A stretch of DNA of 64,000 nucleotides from Escherichia sp. E4742 (GTDB lineage Bacteria > Pseudomonadota > Gammaproteobacteria > Enterobacterales > Enterobacteriaceae), in NCBI RefSeq assembly GCF_005843885.1, contig NZ_CP040443.1:1-64000 (forward strand), in the 5' to 3' direction. The notes under the pieces are model-generated. The model ran no database searches and was not told where the DNA came from. It worked only from the letters and a program-made list of their open reading frames with translations. Shown here in pieces: positions 47,553 through 55,496 of this stretch. Numbering within the stretch: the first letter of the stretch is position 1; the number at the start of each line of letters is the position of its first letter. A program made the position numbers and the translations under genes.

Positions 47553-49451
47553 TGCCGCCTGACGTAACGGTTCCATCAACGGCATGGTCCGTGCAGAGGC
47601 ATGGAGATGGAATCGCTGCAACTCTACCGCGCCCTCTGTCAATGCGGCTTCCAGCCGATGTCGTTTGGCGGCCATTTTCGCCATTACTGCTTGTCTGTCT
47701 ACTGGCGCTACCGCTTCGTTCGGCCTGAACACAAAACGGCGTTCGCAACTCGCTTTCCAGTCGATAACTGCCTGGGTCAGATGGTCGCCAAATCCTTTCA
47801 CTTGTTTAACGCCGCGCCGGGTAACATCTGCCGCTGTTTCAATACCAAAGGACCGTAACGCCGCTTTACGCGCAGGGCCAACGCCGGGAATAGAGGCAAC
47901 ATCAATAAAAAACCCTTCCAGAAATTTGTGTTTCTGACGATCCCGCGCGGTGTCATGAAGTGCTGTCAGAGCGCGTTTCTCTTCTTCCGGTAACCCGAGA
48001 ATTTCGTCCTTCATTTTTTCGAGCATCGTCCGTTTGGCGATAAAACCTTCCAGTCCGCCCAACTGTTGGATCTGGCTGACTAAATGGTCATAATCCATTT
48101 TCGCACGATTAAATGCCTCACGGCGTTGCTGGATTTCTGCTTTGTACGCTTTGCTTGTCAGACTGCCAATAATCCAGATAGCCGCCAGCACAGGAACCAA
48201 AATAATATAACGCGGTTCTGCCTGAAGGCCGCAAAGCAGTAGAGATAACGCTGACAGTGCGATCTCAATCAGAATGATGTATTCGCGCCGTAACAGGCCT
48301 AAAGGAAGCGGCCTGCCCCCAGGTTGGAAATGAGCGGGTAATGGTAACTTTAGCGGTGGCGGTGCTACTGACGACGTTACCATCGCCCAGACTTTCGCCA
48401 GCACAAAATCCCCGCCGGTGGTAATGGCCTCTTCGCCGAGATCAATAAAATAGATAACGCCTTGATTATCCAGCGTACACCACGGGCAGTCGGTCAAATG
48501 AGCGGGGTAAACATGCATTGCCGAAACGGGACATTTCTTTAACTGTTGGCGTAGGGAATCAAGTGCCGCTACCCACGCTTTTGCCGTCGGACGCGCGGTT
48601 GCCACGCCACTTTCGGTGAATGCCTGCTGAAACATGCCTTCAACATCATCCGGTAACATCGATAGCGGAATAGATCGTGGCGGCGGTTTTAAACCACGTT
48701 GCTGATTGTCTGATGCATAGGCATAACGGAAATGGGCAATATCCTTCTCCAGCGCATTACCCGCTTCGGCAATAAGCGGCACACCGGAATAAGGATGACG
48801 CCCACCAAACAAGACGTGAAAAATCAGCAACGCAAGGCCAAAATTATCGTGATTCGCGGTGCGTTCAAAGCCGACAAATGATGGCAAGGTTTGTAGCTCT
48901 GGCGGCGTAAAATGCGACACACCGACTTCGCATAAATGCAGTGTGCCATTGGCGTTAATCTGAAAGGAGTCGCTATCGATCAACACCACTTTGCTGTCAC
49001 GGCCTACCATAAAGCTGTTCTGGTTTACGTCACCCACGACGTGCCCGTGCTCATGAACCGTAGCAAAAGATGAAGCAATATTGCGCGCAACATAGAGTAG
49101 AAAATCCCACGCACAATGAGGGTAACTCTGGCGACGATGTGCCGGGCTATAGATCATATGAATCGGTTCTTTACCTGAAACTTTTGGCATCATAAAACCG
49201 ATAACTTTTCCGCCTCGTCCACCGTGAAGGGTTGCCTGTGGCCAGGCGACATAATTCAACAACTGCGCGTCAGCTGTCGCAGCCATAAAGGCAAGTTTGT
49301 CCTGTTTTAAGGCGGGTGGCGGCGAGTGATAAATCTTGGCGACGCTGTCGACAAACTCCTCGATATCATAAACCGCACCTTCGCCACCTTTGCCCAGTTC
49401 ACGGCCTGGCATAACGCACTCACCAGTAGCAGTATATAAAGTGGGTTTCAT
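47511..49451 (-). CDS. yegI: Protein kinase-like protein YegI
   Basis: YegI is a Ser/Thr kinase-like protein, the last gene of the yegL-pphC-yegI set. The glycine-rich loop is GRELGKGGEGAVYD near residues 14-27, and a catalytic-type region HGHVVGDVNQNSFMV lies near residue 130, with ND-rich changes from the classic HRD. LIDSDSFQI follows, in the place of DFG. Membrane helices occur near residues 390-425 and an HhH-like stretch (SIPGVGPARKAALRSFGI) near residue 540. I chose the ATG at 49451, which overlaps the pphC stop as ATGA; a GTG nine bases upstream is possible. Confidence 0.9.
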   Translation of the reverse strand: MKPTLYTATGECVMPGRELGKGGEGAVYDIEEFVDSVAKIYHSPPPALKQDKLAFMAATADAQLLNYVAWPQATLHGGRGGKVIGFMMPKVSGKEPIHMIYSPAHRRQSYPHCAWDFLLYVARNIASSFATVHEHGHVVGDVNQNSFMVGRDSKVVLIDSDSFQINANGTLHLCEVGVSHFTPPELQTLPSFVGFERTANHDNFGLALLIFHVLFGGRHPYSGVPLIAEAGNALEKDIAHFRYAYASDNQQRGLKPPPRSIPLSMLPDDVEGMFQQAFTESGVATARPTAKAWVAALDSLRQQLKKCPVSAMHVYPAHLTDCPWCTLDNQGVIYFIDLGEEAITTGGDFVLAKVWAMVTSSVAPPPLKLPLPAHFQPGGRPLPLGLLRREYIILIEIALSALSLLLCGLQAEPRYIILVPVLAAIWIIGSLTSKAYKAEIQQRREAFNRAKMDYDHLVSQIQQLGGLEGFIAKRTMLEKMKDEILGLPEEEKRALTALHDTARDRQKHKFLEGFFIDVASIPGVGPARKAALRSFGIETAADVTRRGVKQVKGFGDHLTQAVIDWKASCERRFVFRPNEAVAPVDRQAVMAKMAAKRHRLEAALTEGAVELQRFHLHASARTMPLMEPLRQAAEKLAQAQADLSRC

Positions 49452-50209
49452 GGTAACCACATAGCCAGTGCTAATGTTTTATCATCATCGGTACGCTCGT
49501 TTACCGCTGGGCTGGACAAAAACTGCTTTAACAATTCAGGTAATAAATCGAGTTGTTCCTGCGTTGCTGTCGCCAGTCCATTGAAAAACGGGGTAAAGAA
49601 AGGCACATGCGGAGAATTATCCAGCATATTTAACGCCAGCCGCTGGATACCATCCGTAAATGCTGCAACTTTATGCGCACGCTCAGTGCTGGTGAAAGTT
49701 TCCAGTCTGGAAACGGCATCTTCATCGGTAATGAAGTGCGTCATGTTGGCATATTCACCCACCATCGGCGTGAGCGGCAATTGCAGACCGTGACCAAAAT
49801 CCACCACCACGCCGCCATCGCCAATCTGCATAATCAAGGTGCCATTAGCTGATGAAATTAGTCCCAGAAATGTGCAGGCAAAATCGCGAACCGCTAATTC
49901 TTTATCTTCCGCCTCGGCAAAAAGTCGCTGACGAATGGTCAGTACAATATCCGTGGCGAGGACATCATTGAGTCCAAATTCACCGTTCTGCACTTTTTGC
50001 GACATATAAGCCATCGCTTCATTGACGGCAAGCATCGCACCTTCGCCACCCTGCGAGACGCTGCCTGCACCATCAGCAAGAAACATCACCAGTAATGGAT
50101 GCTGATCGTTTAACCAGGCAACCTGCATCTGGCAGGCATCCTGACAAGGTAAATCAGCGCTAATGTGCGACGTTCCAACGGCTGATGCATAAACCAGACG
50201 CCAGGTCAC
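49448..50209 (-). CDS. pphC: PP2C-type Ser/Thr phosphatase PphC
   Basis: PphC (YegK) is a 253-residue PP2C-like phosphatase. The metal-binding acidic patch is seen in LADGAGSVSQGGEGA near residues 45-60 and IGDGGVVVDF near residue 125, with AAFTDGIQRL near residue 185. It overlaps both neighbours by four bases, so kinase, phosphatase and VWA protein are probably made together. It is thought to act against YegI-dependent phosphorylation. Confidence 0.92.
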   Translation of the reverse strand: MTWRLVYASAVGTSHISADLPCQDACQMQVAWLNDQHPLLVMFLADGAGSVSQGGEGAMLAVNEAMAYMSQKVQNGEFGLNDVLATDIVLTIRQRLFAEAEDKELAVRDFACTFLGLISSANGTLIMQIGDGGVVVDFGHGLQLPLTPMVGEYANMTHFITDEDAVSRLETFTSTERAHKVAAFTDGIQRLALNMLDNSPHVPFFTPFFNGLATATQEQLDLLPELLKQFLSSPAVNERTDDDKTLALAMWLP

Positions 50210-50865
50210 ACTGACGTCCAGCCTTTTGGCGCTTCCAGCACAACTTCCGTTCCCGGCGTGGAGCGGGAAACCGAACGCAGCGAACTGGATAACCAGCTAA
50301 ACAGTTCACGGAATTGTAATCCCTGCAGAGGCAAAGGCTGACGAACGCTGATTTGTGCCAGAGTCTTCATATCCGCCCCCTGAACGCCGATGGTAAAGAA
50401 GGCAAACTTCTTATCTTCTTCCCCCTGAAACACTTTGTTGGCGGCAGCCTGCCACTCATCGGTTGGTGCGCCATCGGTGATCAGGAAAATCCACGGACGA
50501 TAATACGAAATGCCATTTGCGCGGTACTCACGTTTCCGCTCTTCAACCATATCCAGGGCTTTGGTAATGGCGGCGCCCATTGGCGTATCCCCCTGAGCAA
50601 ACAGGATAGGGGGGAAAAAATTAGCGGCGCTGGTAAAGGGTTGTTCCACATGCACCGGGCCGAACGTCACAATGCCGAGTTCCACTCTTTTTAAAGCCAG
50701 CGGATCAGCAAGCAGTTCATCACGAAAGGTAACCAGTCCGGCGTTAAGTTCATTAATAGGTCTGCCGCTCATCGAGCCAGAAACATCCAGCAGCAAAATG
50801 CAGGGGCAACGTGGTTCCGGGTTACTGGCAAAATCGCTGGTAGCAAACGTGATTTGTTCGCTCAT
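50206..50865 (-). CDS. yegL: VWA-domain protein YegL (TerY-like)
   Basis: The 219-residue protein is a single von Willebrand A domain. The MIDAS motif is LLLDVSGSMSG at about residues 25-35, with the threonine in GDTPMG near residue 93 and the aspartate in LITDGAPTDEW near residue 130. This is the TerY group, often found next to PP2C phosphatases and kinases. It is the first gene of the trio; no promoter boxes could be assigned in the 180 bases upstream. Confidence 0.93.
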   Translation of the reverse strand: MSEQITFATSDFASNPEPRCPCILLLDVSGSMSGRPINELNAGLVTFRDELLADPLALKRVELGIVTFGPVHVEQPFTSAANFFPPILFAQGDTPMGAAITKALDMVEERKREYRANGISYYRPWIFLITDGAPTDEWQAAANKVFQGEEDKKFAFFTIGVQGADMKTLAQISVRQPLPLQGLQFRELFSWLSSSLRSVSRSTPGTEVVLEAPKGWTSV

Positions 50866-51045
50866 AAGAAATCCTTTCTTAGAGAATTATTGAGGTCCGG
50901 TATCATACCGATTGCAATAATGAAATAAGAACAAACGAAGAAACTTTCAGAATTAGGCCCGGCGGCGCAGATAATTTTGCTATTCGCCTCGCAAGAACGG
51001 AGAGCCCTCGATTGACACTAAGGGCGGAGTGACATAATTTCAGGA

Positions 51046-51190
51046 GTGAGGGTTAGGGAGAGGTTTCCCCCTCCCCCTGGTGTTCTTAGTAAGCTTGGAA
51101 GCTAATCACTAAGAGTATCACCAGTATGATGACGTGCTTCATCATAACCCTTTCCTTTTTTAACCCTTCTTCTCCGGGAGAGGGTATCCC
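51046..51190 (+). ncRNA. sibA: Sib antisense RNA, first copy
   Basis: A sigma70 promoter TTGACA (51011-51016) with 17 bases to TAATTT (51034-51039) drives an RNA of about 145 bases starting near 51046. It covers the ibsA gene on the other strand in full and so blocks toxin translation. A hairpin near 51163-51185 (ACCCT/AGGGT with inner CTCC/GGAG) probably ends it. The layout matches the E. coli sibA locus next to yegL. Confidence 0.85.
51086..51145 (-). CDS. ibsA: Small hydrophobic toxin IbsA, type I toxin-antitoxin
   Basis: The gene encodes MMKHVIILVILLVISFQAY, 19 residues, identical to IbsA as I recall it. Ibs peptides insert in the inner membrane and depolarise it when not repressed by Sib RNA. 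A strong ribosome site, GGAAAGGG, lies just upstream of the double ATG. Confidence 0.88.
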   Translation of the reverse strand: MMKHVIILVILLVISFQAY

Positions 51191-51380
51191 GTTTCAGCGT
51201 CCCGCTGAAATCGTCGGCTTACATCCTTTTGCCCTGCAAGCAGTCTATAGCTAACGCGTGAACAAAATAGTTTCTCCTGTGATTATTGCGTAATGACTCG
51301 CAAAGAATATTTGCTGGCAAGATCGCAGACTGCAAAGCCTGCGGATTGACAATCTAACCGTGAAGGCATACTTTCAGGAA

Positions 51381-51488
51381 TGAGGGTAGAGCGGGGTTTC
51401 CCCCGCCCTGGTAGTCTTAGTAAGCTGGCCAGCTAATGACTAAGAGCACCACGATGATGAGTACCTTCATCATGACCCTTTCCTTATT
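51381..51488 (+). ncRNA. sibB: Sib antisense RNA, second copy, apparently lacking its normal 3' end
   Basis: A promoter TTGACA (51346-51351) with 17 bases to TACTTT (51369-51374) parallels the sibA promoter and predicts a start near 51381. The RNA covers ibsB. It matches sibA through CCCTTTCCTT and then diverges; no hairpin with the position or strength of the sibA one follows. The prophage junction appears to have cut it here. The end given is where Sib-like sequence stops, not a mapped 3' end. Confidence 0.7.
51417..51473 (-). CDS. ibsB: Small hydrophobic toxin IbsB, type I toxin-antitoxin
   Basis: The gene encodes MMKVLIIVVLLVISWPAY, 18 residues, clearly related to IbsA. The ribosome site GGAAAGGG is kept. 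Its promoter would lie to the right of 51488, where the sequence is no longer Sib-like but prophage-like, so expression may have changed. The symbol is by position relative to K-12. Confidence 0.8.
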   Translation of the reverse strand: MMKVLIIVVLLVISWPAY

Positions 51489-51638
51489 AAAGGATGACAA
51501 AATAATATTAATCACTTAAAAATCATCGCATTACACGATTCCGCGGTTAAATAACAGACTACAAAATGCGACAAAACACAACATATCCAGTCACTATGAA
51601 CCAACTACTTAGATAGTATTAGTGACCTGTAACAGAGC
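51489..51638 (-). other. Phage attachment-site arm, lambda P-arm-like (hybrid att site)
   Basis: Read on the minus strand, the stretch from about 51640 down to 51556 closely follows the lambda attP P arm, including ACAGGTCACTAATAC and CATAGTGACTG, and then TGTAGTCTGTT. Two matches to the Int arm-type site are present: CAGTCACTAT at 51588-51597 and, on the minus strand, CAGGTCACTA at 51620-51629. Past that the sequence leaves lambda, as expected for a different core. The core itself should lie near 51475-51490, where host Sib sequence ends. This end is the one carrying the P arm, equivalent to attR of lambda. Confidence 0.7.
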
Positions 51639-51681
51639 ATTAGCGCAAGGTGATTTTTTGTCCTCTTGCGCTAATTTTTTG
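51639..51681 (+). terminator. tI-type terminator next to the attachment arm
   Basis: An 11-bp perfect stem, ATTAGCGCAAG and CTTGCGCTAAT, with a 15-base loop is followed by six T. It matches the lambda tI (sib retroregulation) hairpin, which ends the integrase transcript when the phage genome is circular. In the prophage it faces the tail gene block. Confidence 0.85.
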
Positions 51682-51705
51682 TCAACTCGCTGGGTTAGTT
51701 GAATT

Positions 51706-51786
51706 TACAACCATGCTCAGTATCTCGATAAGCGCAGAGAAATGATGCAGTGGTGGGCGGACTGGATCGATGGTGATGTCACATAA
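51706..51786 (+). pseudogene. C-terminal remnant of a P4-type tyrosine integrase
   Basis: An in-frame stretch of 26 codons reads YNHAQYLDKRREMMQWWADW and on to a TAA stop at 51784-51786. This pattern (YLxxRRxMMQWWADxL) is the C-terminal end of P4-like integrases. A stop codon lies two codons upstream, so nothing else of the gene remains. It points to an older integration or recombination at this end of the prophage. Confidence 0.62.
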
Positions 51787-51795
51787 CCATCTTGT

Positions 51796-52215
51796 TTACA
51801 AGGTGACAGCATAGCTAACAATGGTTGATTGCTGAGGCCAGTCTATTTCTGGTGCAGTTGAAGTATCTACAGCATCCAGTGCGTCCAGATAATCCAGCCA
51901 CAAATTATATTGCTCCAGTTCGTCACCTTTCAGACGACCAATAGCCGCTTTACCGGGCCACTGCCTGCTGTTAATAAAATCATTTGCAGCACGTATGCGT
52001 CCTTCTTTTTCGAGTTCTGCTTCCTGGATTAACTGTTCTTTAGTTTTCTCTGGTTCGGGAGGGGCTGTGAAATTATTTCCGTCATAGATCCATCCAATAT
52101 CAACTGCAACACCAGAGATATTAACTGCCTTAAAATCGGCAAACATATCTCCTGCACCATCCCAGACAACGATGTTAACAACAATATTGTTTTTAATTAG
52201 TGCATATCTGTTCAT
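51796..52215 (-). CDS. tfa: Tail fibre assembly chaperone (Tfa family)
   Basis: The 139-residue protein begins MNRYALIKNNIVVNIVVWDG and has a C-terminal part (WPGKAAIGRLKGDELEQYNLWLDYLDAL) typical of Tfa/caudovirus tail fibre assembly proteins. It helps fold or attach the fibre encoded just upstream. The ATG at 52215 overlaps the fibre stop by one base (TAATG), so the two are coupled. Confidence 0.85.
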   Translation of the reverse strand: MNRYALIKNNIVVNIVVWDGAGDMFADFKAVNISGVAVDIGWIYDGNNFTAPPEPEKTKEQLIQEAELEKEGRIRAANDFINSRQWPGKAAIGRLKGDELEQYNLWLDYLDALDAVDTSTAPEIDWPQQSTIVSYAVTL

Positions 52216-53267
52216 TATCCGTATACCCACAAAATCGCCAGACCGTCAGCACCTGCACCACCAGACATAGACACCCCGGTAGAGCCTGAGCCGTAAATAG
52301 AGACCGCGCCGCTTCCGCCAGAGCCATTACCTCGGGCATGATTCCCCGCCGATGCATTGACTCCTGAGCTAATTCCGACTGCCACACCGCCCACTCCGAA
52401 TTCAGAGTCAGCCCCTTTCCCGCCAAGCGCATTTTTATCCGAGAACAGAAATCCAGAGCTTCCACCATACCCGATATGCTGTGCTATCAATTCTGCTCCA
52501 CCAGGAATGGTGTTATTAGCATTCGGAGACGCTGTAGGCCCGCCGGTTGGCAGAACATTAAATGCTGCCCCCTTAGCTCCACCTCGCCCACCAGTAGCTG
52601 TAATACCGTCGATAATCGTAGCCCCACCGTCACTTCCATTAGCTCCGGTTGCGGGAGTTGGCACGCCCCCCGCACCACCTGCGCCAATAGTAATATTAAT
52701 TTTCTGACTGGCATCAACTGTGAATTTTGCTACCACACGGCTACCTGAATTCCCGCCCTGTCCTGCTGACGCATATCCGGGTTGTACGGTCGTGGAGTTA
52801 CTGCCACCGCCGCCTCCGCCACCAATCATATCTGCCACAACAAACCTGGCATCTTTCGGCAGTGTAATTTGCCGGGATGTGTCAATCCGGTACACTGCAA
52901 TGAGTCTTCCTGTTCCATCTCCCAAACCAAGGTTTTCGAGAGCCGTTTTCACCGTGCCATCCGATTTGATATCGCCAAACGGATTCTTGCGGCTCAGGTA
53001 TTCAACAGCAAATCCCGATCCCAGCAATTCAACAAAACCGGGCAGATCACCATTATCAAGCACATCCCGTTGCGTTTTATCACTTACAAACTGGGCCAGA
53101 GCTGCAGCAATAAAGCTGGCCTGCCGAATAACCTTATTGACTTGCGCACTGGAGGCTTTCCCTGCTGTAAATCCGGATAAAAGCGCGGGCAACGCTTCCC
53201 ATTCCTCCTGCGATATAACATTGGCATTTCGATCCGTTGCAAACGCTTTAAAGTCATTTTTCGCCAT
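52215..53267 (-). CDS. Glycine-rich tail fibre / receptor-binding protein
   Basis: The 350-residue protein has an N-terminal baseplate-attaching part (MAKNDFKAFATDRNANVIS), a middle helix-rich part, and a C-terminal half with many glycine runs (GGGGGGG near 150, then GAGGAGG and similar). Such Gly-rich modules form polyglycine-II bundles in T2/S16 gp38-type adhesins and in some fibre tips. It probably binds a host surface receptor. The ATG at 53267 shares one base with the preceding stop. Confidence 0.75.
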   Translation of the reverse strand: MAKNDFKAFATDRNANVISQEEWEALPALLSGFTAGKASSAQVNKVIRQASFIAAALAQFVSDKTQRDVLDNGDLPGFVELLGSGFAVEYLSRKNPFGDIKSDGTVKTALENLGLGDGTGRLIAVYRIDTSRQITLPKDARFVVADMIGGGGGGGSNSTTVQPGYASAGQGGNSGSRVVAKFTVDASQKINITIGAGGAGGVPTPATGANGSDGGATIIDGITATGGRGGAKGAAFNVLPTGGPTASPNANNTIPGGAELIAQHIGYGGSSGFLFSDKNALGGKGADSEFGVGGVAVGISSGVNASAGNHARGNGSGGSGAVSIYGSGSTGVSMSGGAGADGLAILWVYG

Positions 53268-53947
53268 CAGAGTAATACTCCCCATGCTCCTACATCAAAA
53301 CCACTGATGAATTCGTTATCCATATCAAAACCAAAAAATTTTGAGCCTTCCGATGGGGTTTCCACCGAAGGTGTTTCAATGCCACCCGCCCATACCCCGG
53401 CGGCTTTTACTGTGAGATACCCCTGTTTAATTGCCGCAATTAACTCACGCGATACATCTGAAATATCAGTATCAGGAAAGACCCAGACCGATATCGTCAT
53501 GTCCTGGTTATCGACTATCTGCATTCGCAGCCCGGATCCTGCTGTTGCAGCGTCAAGAATTGCCGGAAGCGAATCATTCCGTCCATCCCAGTTATTAATC
53601 GCAATCTTCGCTTTAAGAATGACACGATAAGTTTCATCGCTGAGATACATGTATCCGGAATCAGGATCATATGGCCCCTGCCATACCCCCTGATCATATC
53701 CAAGCCCGTCGGTATCCCAGCTGAAATAGACACCTGAGATAGGCTGGCTGACAACACGGCTACGTCCGATCCACAATCCCAGCATGTCAAGTTGCACACC
53801 AACCGCAGAGTCAATATCAAATGCAGTAATCAGCCCTCTGGTGGCCGCCGCAACATCAATAAGCGGCCGGGTCATCAGATCAACATGTGCAAGAAATTTA
53901 GGTTTGGTGGCGTGGTAGTTCGTGATTAGTTCGGTGTATTTGCTCAT
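53267..53947 (-). CDS. Phage tail protein of the DUF2612 family
   Basis: The 226-residue protein has MLGLWIGRSR near residue 55 and LPAILDAATAGSGL near residue 130, as in DUF2612 proteins, which stand between the J-like baseplate protein and the fibre in many myophages. This is the place of Mu gp48. It probably links baseplate and fibres. It overlaps the J-like gene by four bases. Confidence 0.75.
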   Translation of the reverse strand: MSKYTELITNYHATKPKFLAHVDLMTRPLIDVAAATRGLITAFDIDSAVGVQLDMLGLWIGRSRVVSQPISGVYFSWDTDGLGYDQGVWQGPYDPDSGYMYLSDETYRVILKAKIAINNWDGRNDSLPAILDAATAGSGLRMQIVDNQDMTISVWVFPDTDISDVSRELIAAIKQGYLTVKAAGVWAGGIETPSVETPSEGSKFFGFDMDNEFISGFDVGAWGVLL

Positions 53948-55143
53948 GACTCCACCGTTATAACGATATTTTCCGGGGTACAGGACGCAGATTCGTTGTA
54001 TCTGATATCAATGTTTGATGACGACAAAGCCCCCGGGGATTTCCCAATCGTCAGTTCCTGAATATCGTAATAGCGTGCATTCCCGCCACTCACCACGCCA
54101 AGATTCGCCGGTGAGTAAATGCGACTTAAAAGGACCGAATCACCAATCATCAGACTATTGATATAGTCGGAAATAGCCTGCTGGATCTGCTGCCCTATCT
54201 GTGAGGTATAACCCGTAAAAACTTTTAATTTAATCCGGGCATAAACAGGCACATCACTGGAACGCGAGAATTTGATTACATGGGGATTGCCGTATTTATC
54301 CGGAACCGTAACGGATGTTGTACCGTGAGTGGCTGTCCCCTGGCCTTTATTCCCTCTGATAGCCTGAGCAATATCCGTCACATCACCGCCATCCACAATT
54401 ACAGCAACAGAGTGTGGCGGTAACCCGTTACCGTCCTCCGAACCAGTATCGTTTTCATAGAGTTTGTGGCGGGTTACACCGGTAACATTAGAAACAGCAC
54501 CATCCAGTGCTTCAAATGGGGTTATTGATGGCAACGCAACACTTTGCGACTGGCGGATACGTAACTCAGCATCAGTTTCTGCCGGAGAGCCAACAGTAGC
54601 CGCAGCAGGATTAGTTACCGAAACCCAGCCACGGGTTGGCGTATTAATTTCAGTGATAGTTCCAGCCAGCGCCGCCACTGCACCACTGACGGAACATGTT
54701 GCGGTCGCCATCACTGTACCATCCACGCCGACCACCACTGAAGCAGGCAAACGCCATATCACATTATTACTGTCTTTCACGCTGCCATTAATGATGGTTG
54801 TTCCGGCAGTTCCTGTAAGAAGCAAATCAACCGTAGAGTTCGTCGCGCCTTTACGTGAAATACCATTTATTTTCACGTTACTGGTCAGTGCAGCCCCATA
54901 GCCGGTTGCCGGTGAAAAACAGTTGTAGACAGTTATCGCCATATTATTGGCATCATGAATCGCCAGCGCCGTCAGAGCCACCATCTGGCCGTCTTTGCTG
55001 TCCGGTTCGAGGTAGGCATCACTGCCATAAATCTGCTGAAAATAGCTAATCAGGGTGCTGAGTATCGTCTGATAATCAGGCGCACTGATCCCCTCCGCGG
55101 TTACCTTTGCAGATAAACCGAGAGAATCAAGGTTCAGAGCCAT
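53944..55143 (-). CDS. Baseplate J-like / Mu gp47-like protein
   Basis: The 399-residue protein contains DSKDGQMVALTALAIHDANN near residue 50, and GWVSVTNPAAATVGSPAETDAELRIR near residue 175, hallmarks of the baseplate J/gp47 family (PF04865). It forms the wedge of the contractile baseplate. Its start shares one base with the stop of the gpW-like gene. Confidence 0.88.
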   Translation of the reverse strand: MALNLDSLGLSAKVTAEGISAPDYQTILSTLISYFQQIYGSDAYLEPDSKDGQMVALTALAIHDANNMAITVYNCFSPATGYGAALTSNVKINGISRKGATNSTVDLLLTGTAGTTIINGSVKDSNNVIWRLPASVVVGVDGTVMATATCSVSGAVAALAGTITEINTPTRGWVSVTNPAAATVGSPAETDAELRIRQSQSVALPSITPFEALDGAVSNVTGVTRHKLYENDTGSEDGNGLPPHSVAVIVDGGDVTDIAQAIRGNKGQGTATHGTTSVTVPDKYGNPHVIKFSRSSDVPVYARIKLKVFTGYTSQIGQQIQQAISDYINSLMIGDSVLLSRIYSPANLGVVSGGNARYYDIQELTIGKSPGALSSSNIDIRYNESASCTPENIVITVES

Positions 55144-55496
55144 TACGCCTCCGATGTAACAGTCGTTATTCCATAAAGAGTGTCGATTTCAGCGGAAAAC
55201 ATGACACGTCGGGTCGTGGTATCCACTGTCGTATTGAAAGAGAGGATTGATTTAACGCCCCGCGTTTCGAGGATGCGCTTACGGATCGCCAGGTTGTAGG
55301 TTTCCGGCTTCTGCTTACCGAGCACGGACTGGATCCACGGAGTCCCTTCGGTGGTGTCGAGAAACCATTGCCCATACCACAATTCGAATCGCGTTTTCAC
55401 AGCCTGTGCTACGGCCTCAGGCGAGTTAATCAGCCAGGTGTCATCACCGCTGCCAAAGGTGTAATCGCCATCGGCGTCTTCACGTCTGTATCGCAT
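55143..55496 (-). CDS. Baseplate wedge protein, gp25/gpW-like
   Basis: The 117-residue protein (MRYRREDADGDYTFGSGDDTW; LWYGQWFLDTTEGTPW near 38) has the size and place of gp25-like or Mu gp46-like baseplate proteins. Family membership is inferred from position and the WFLD-GTPW pattern. Confidence 0.7.
   Translation of the reverse strand: MRYRREDADGDYTFGSGDDTWLINSPEAVAQAVKTRFELWYGQWFLDTTEGTPWIQSVLGKQKPETYNLAIRKRILETRGVKSILSFNTTVDTTTRRVMFSAEIDTLYGITTVTSEA

Noticed and set aside
51639..51681. Hairpin as the missing terminator of SibB
   Set aside because: It matches the lambda tI hairpin in sequence and sits about 150 bases past the junction, beyond the attachment arm; it could stop read-through but is not the Sib terminator.
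52357..53307. Plus-strand proline-rich open frames opposite the glycine-rich fibre gene
   Set aside because: Pro-rich content is the complement of Gly codons in the fibre gene; no independent coding signal.
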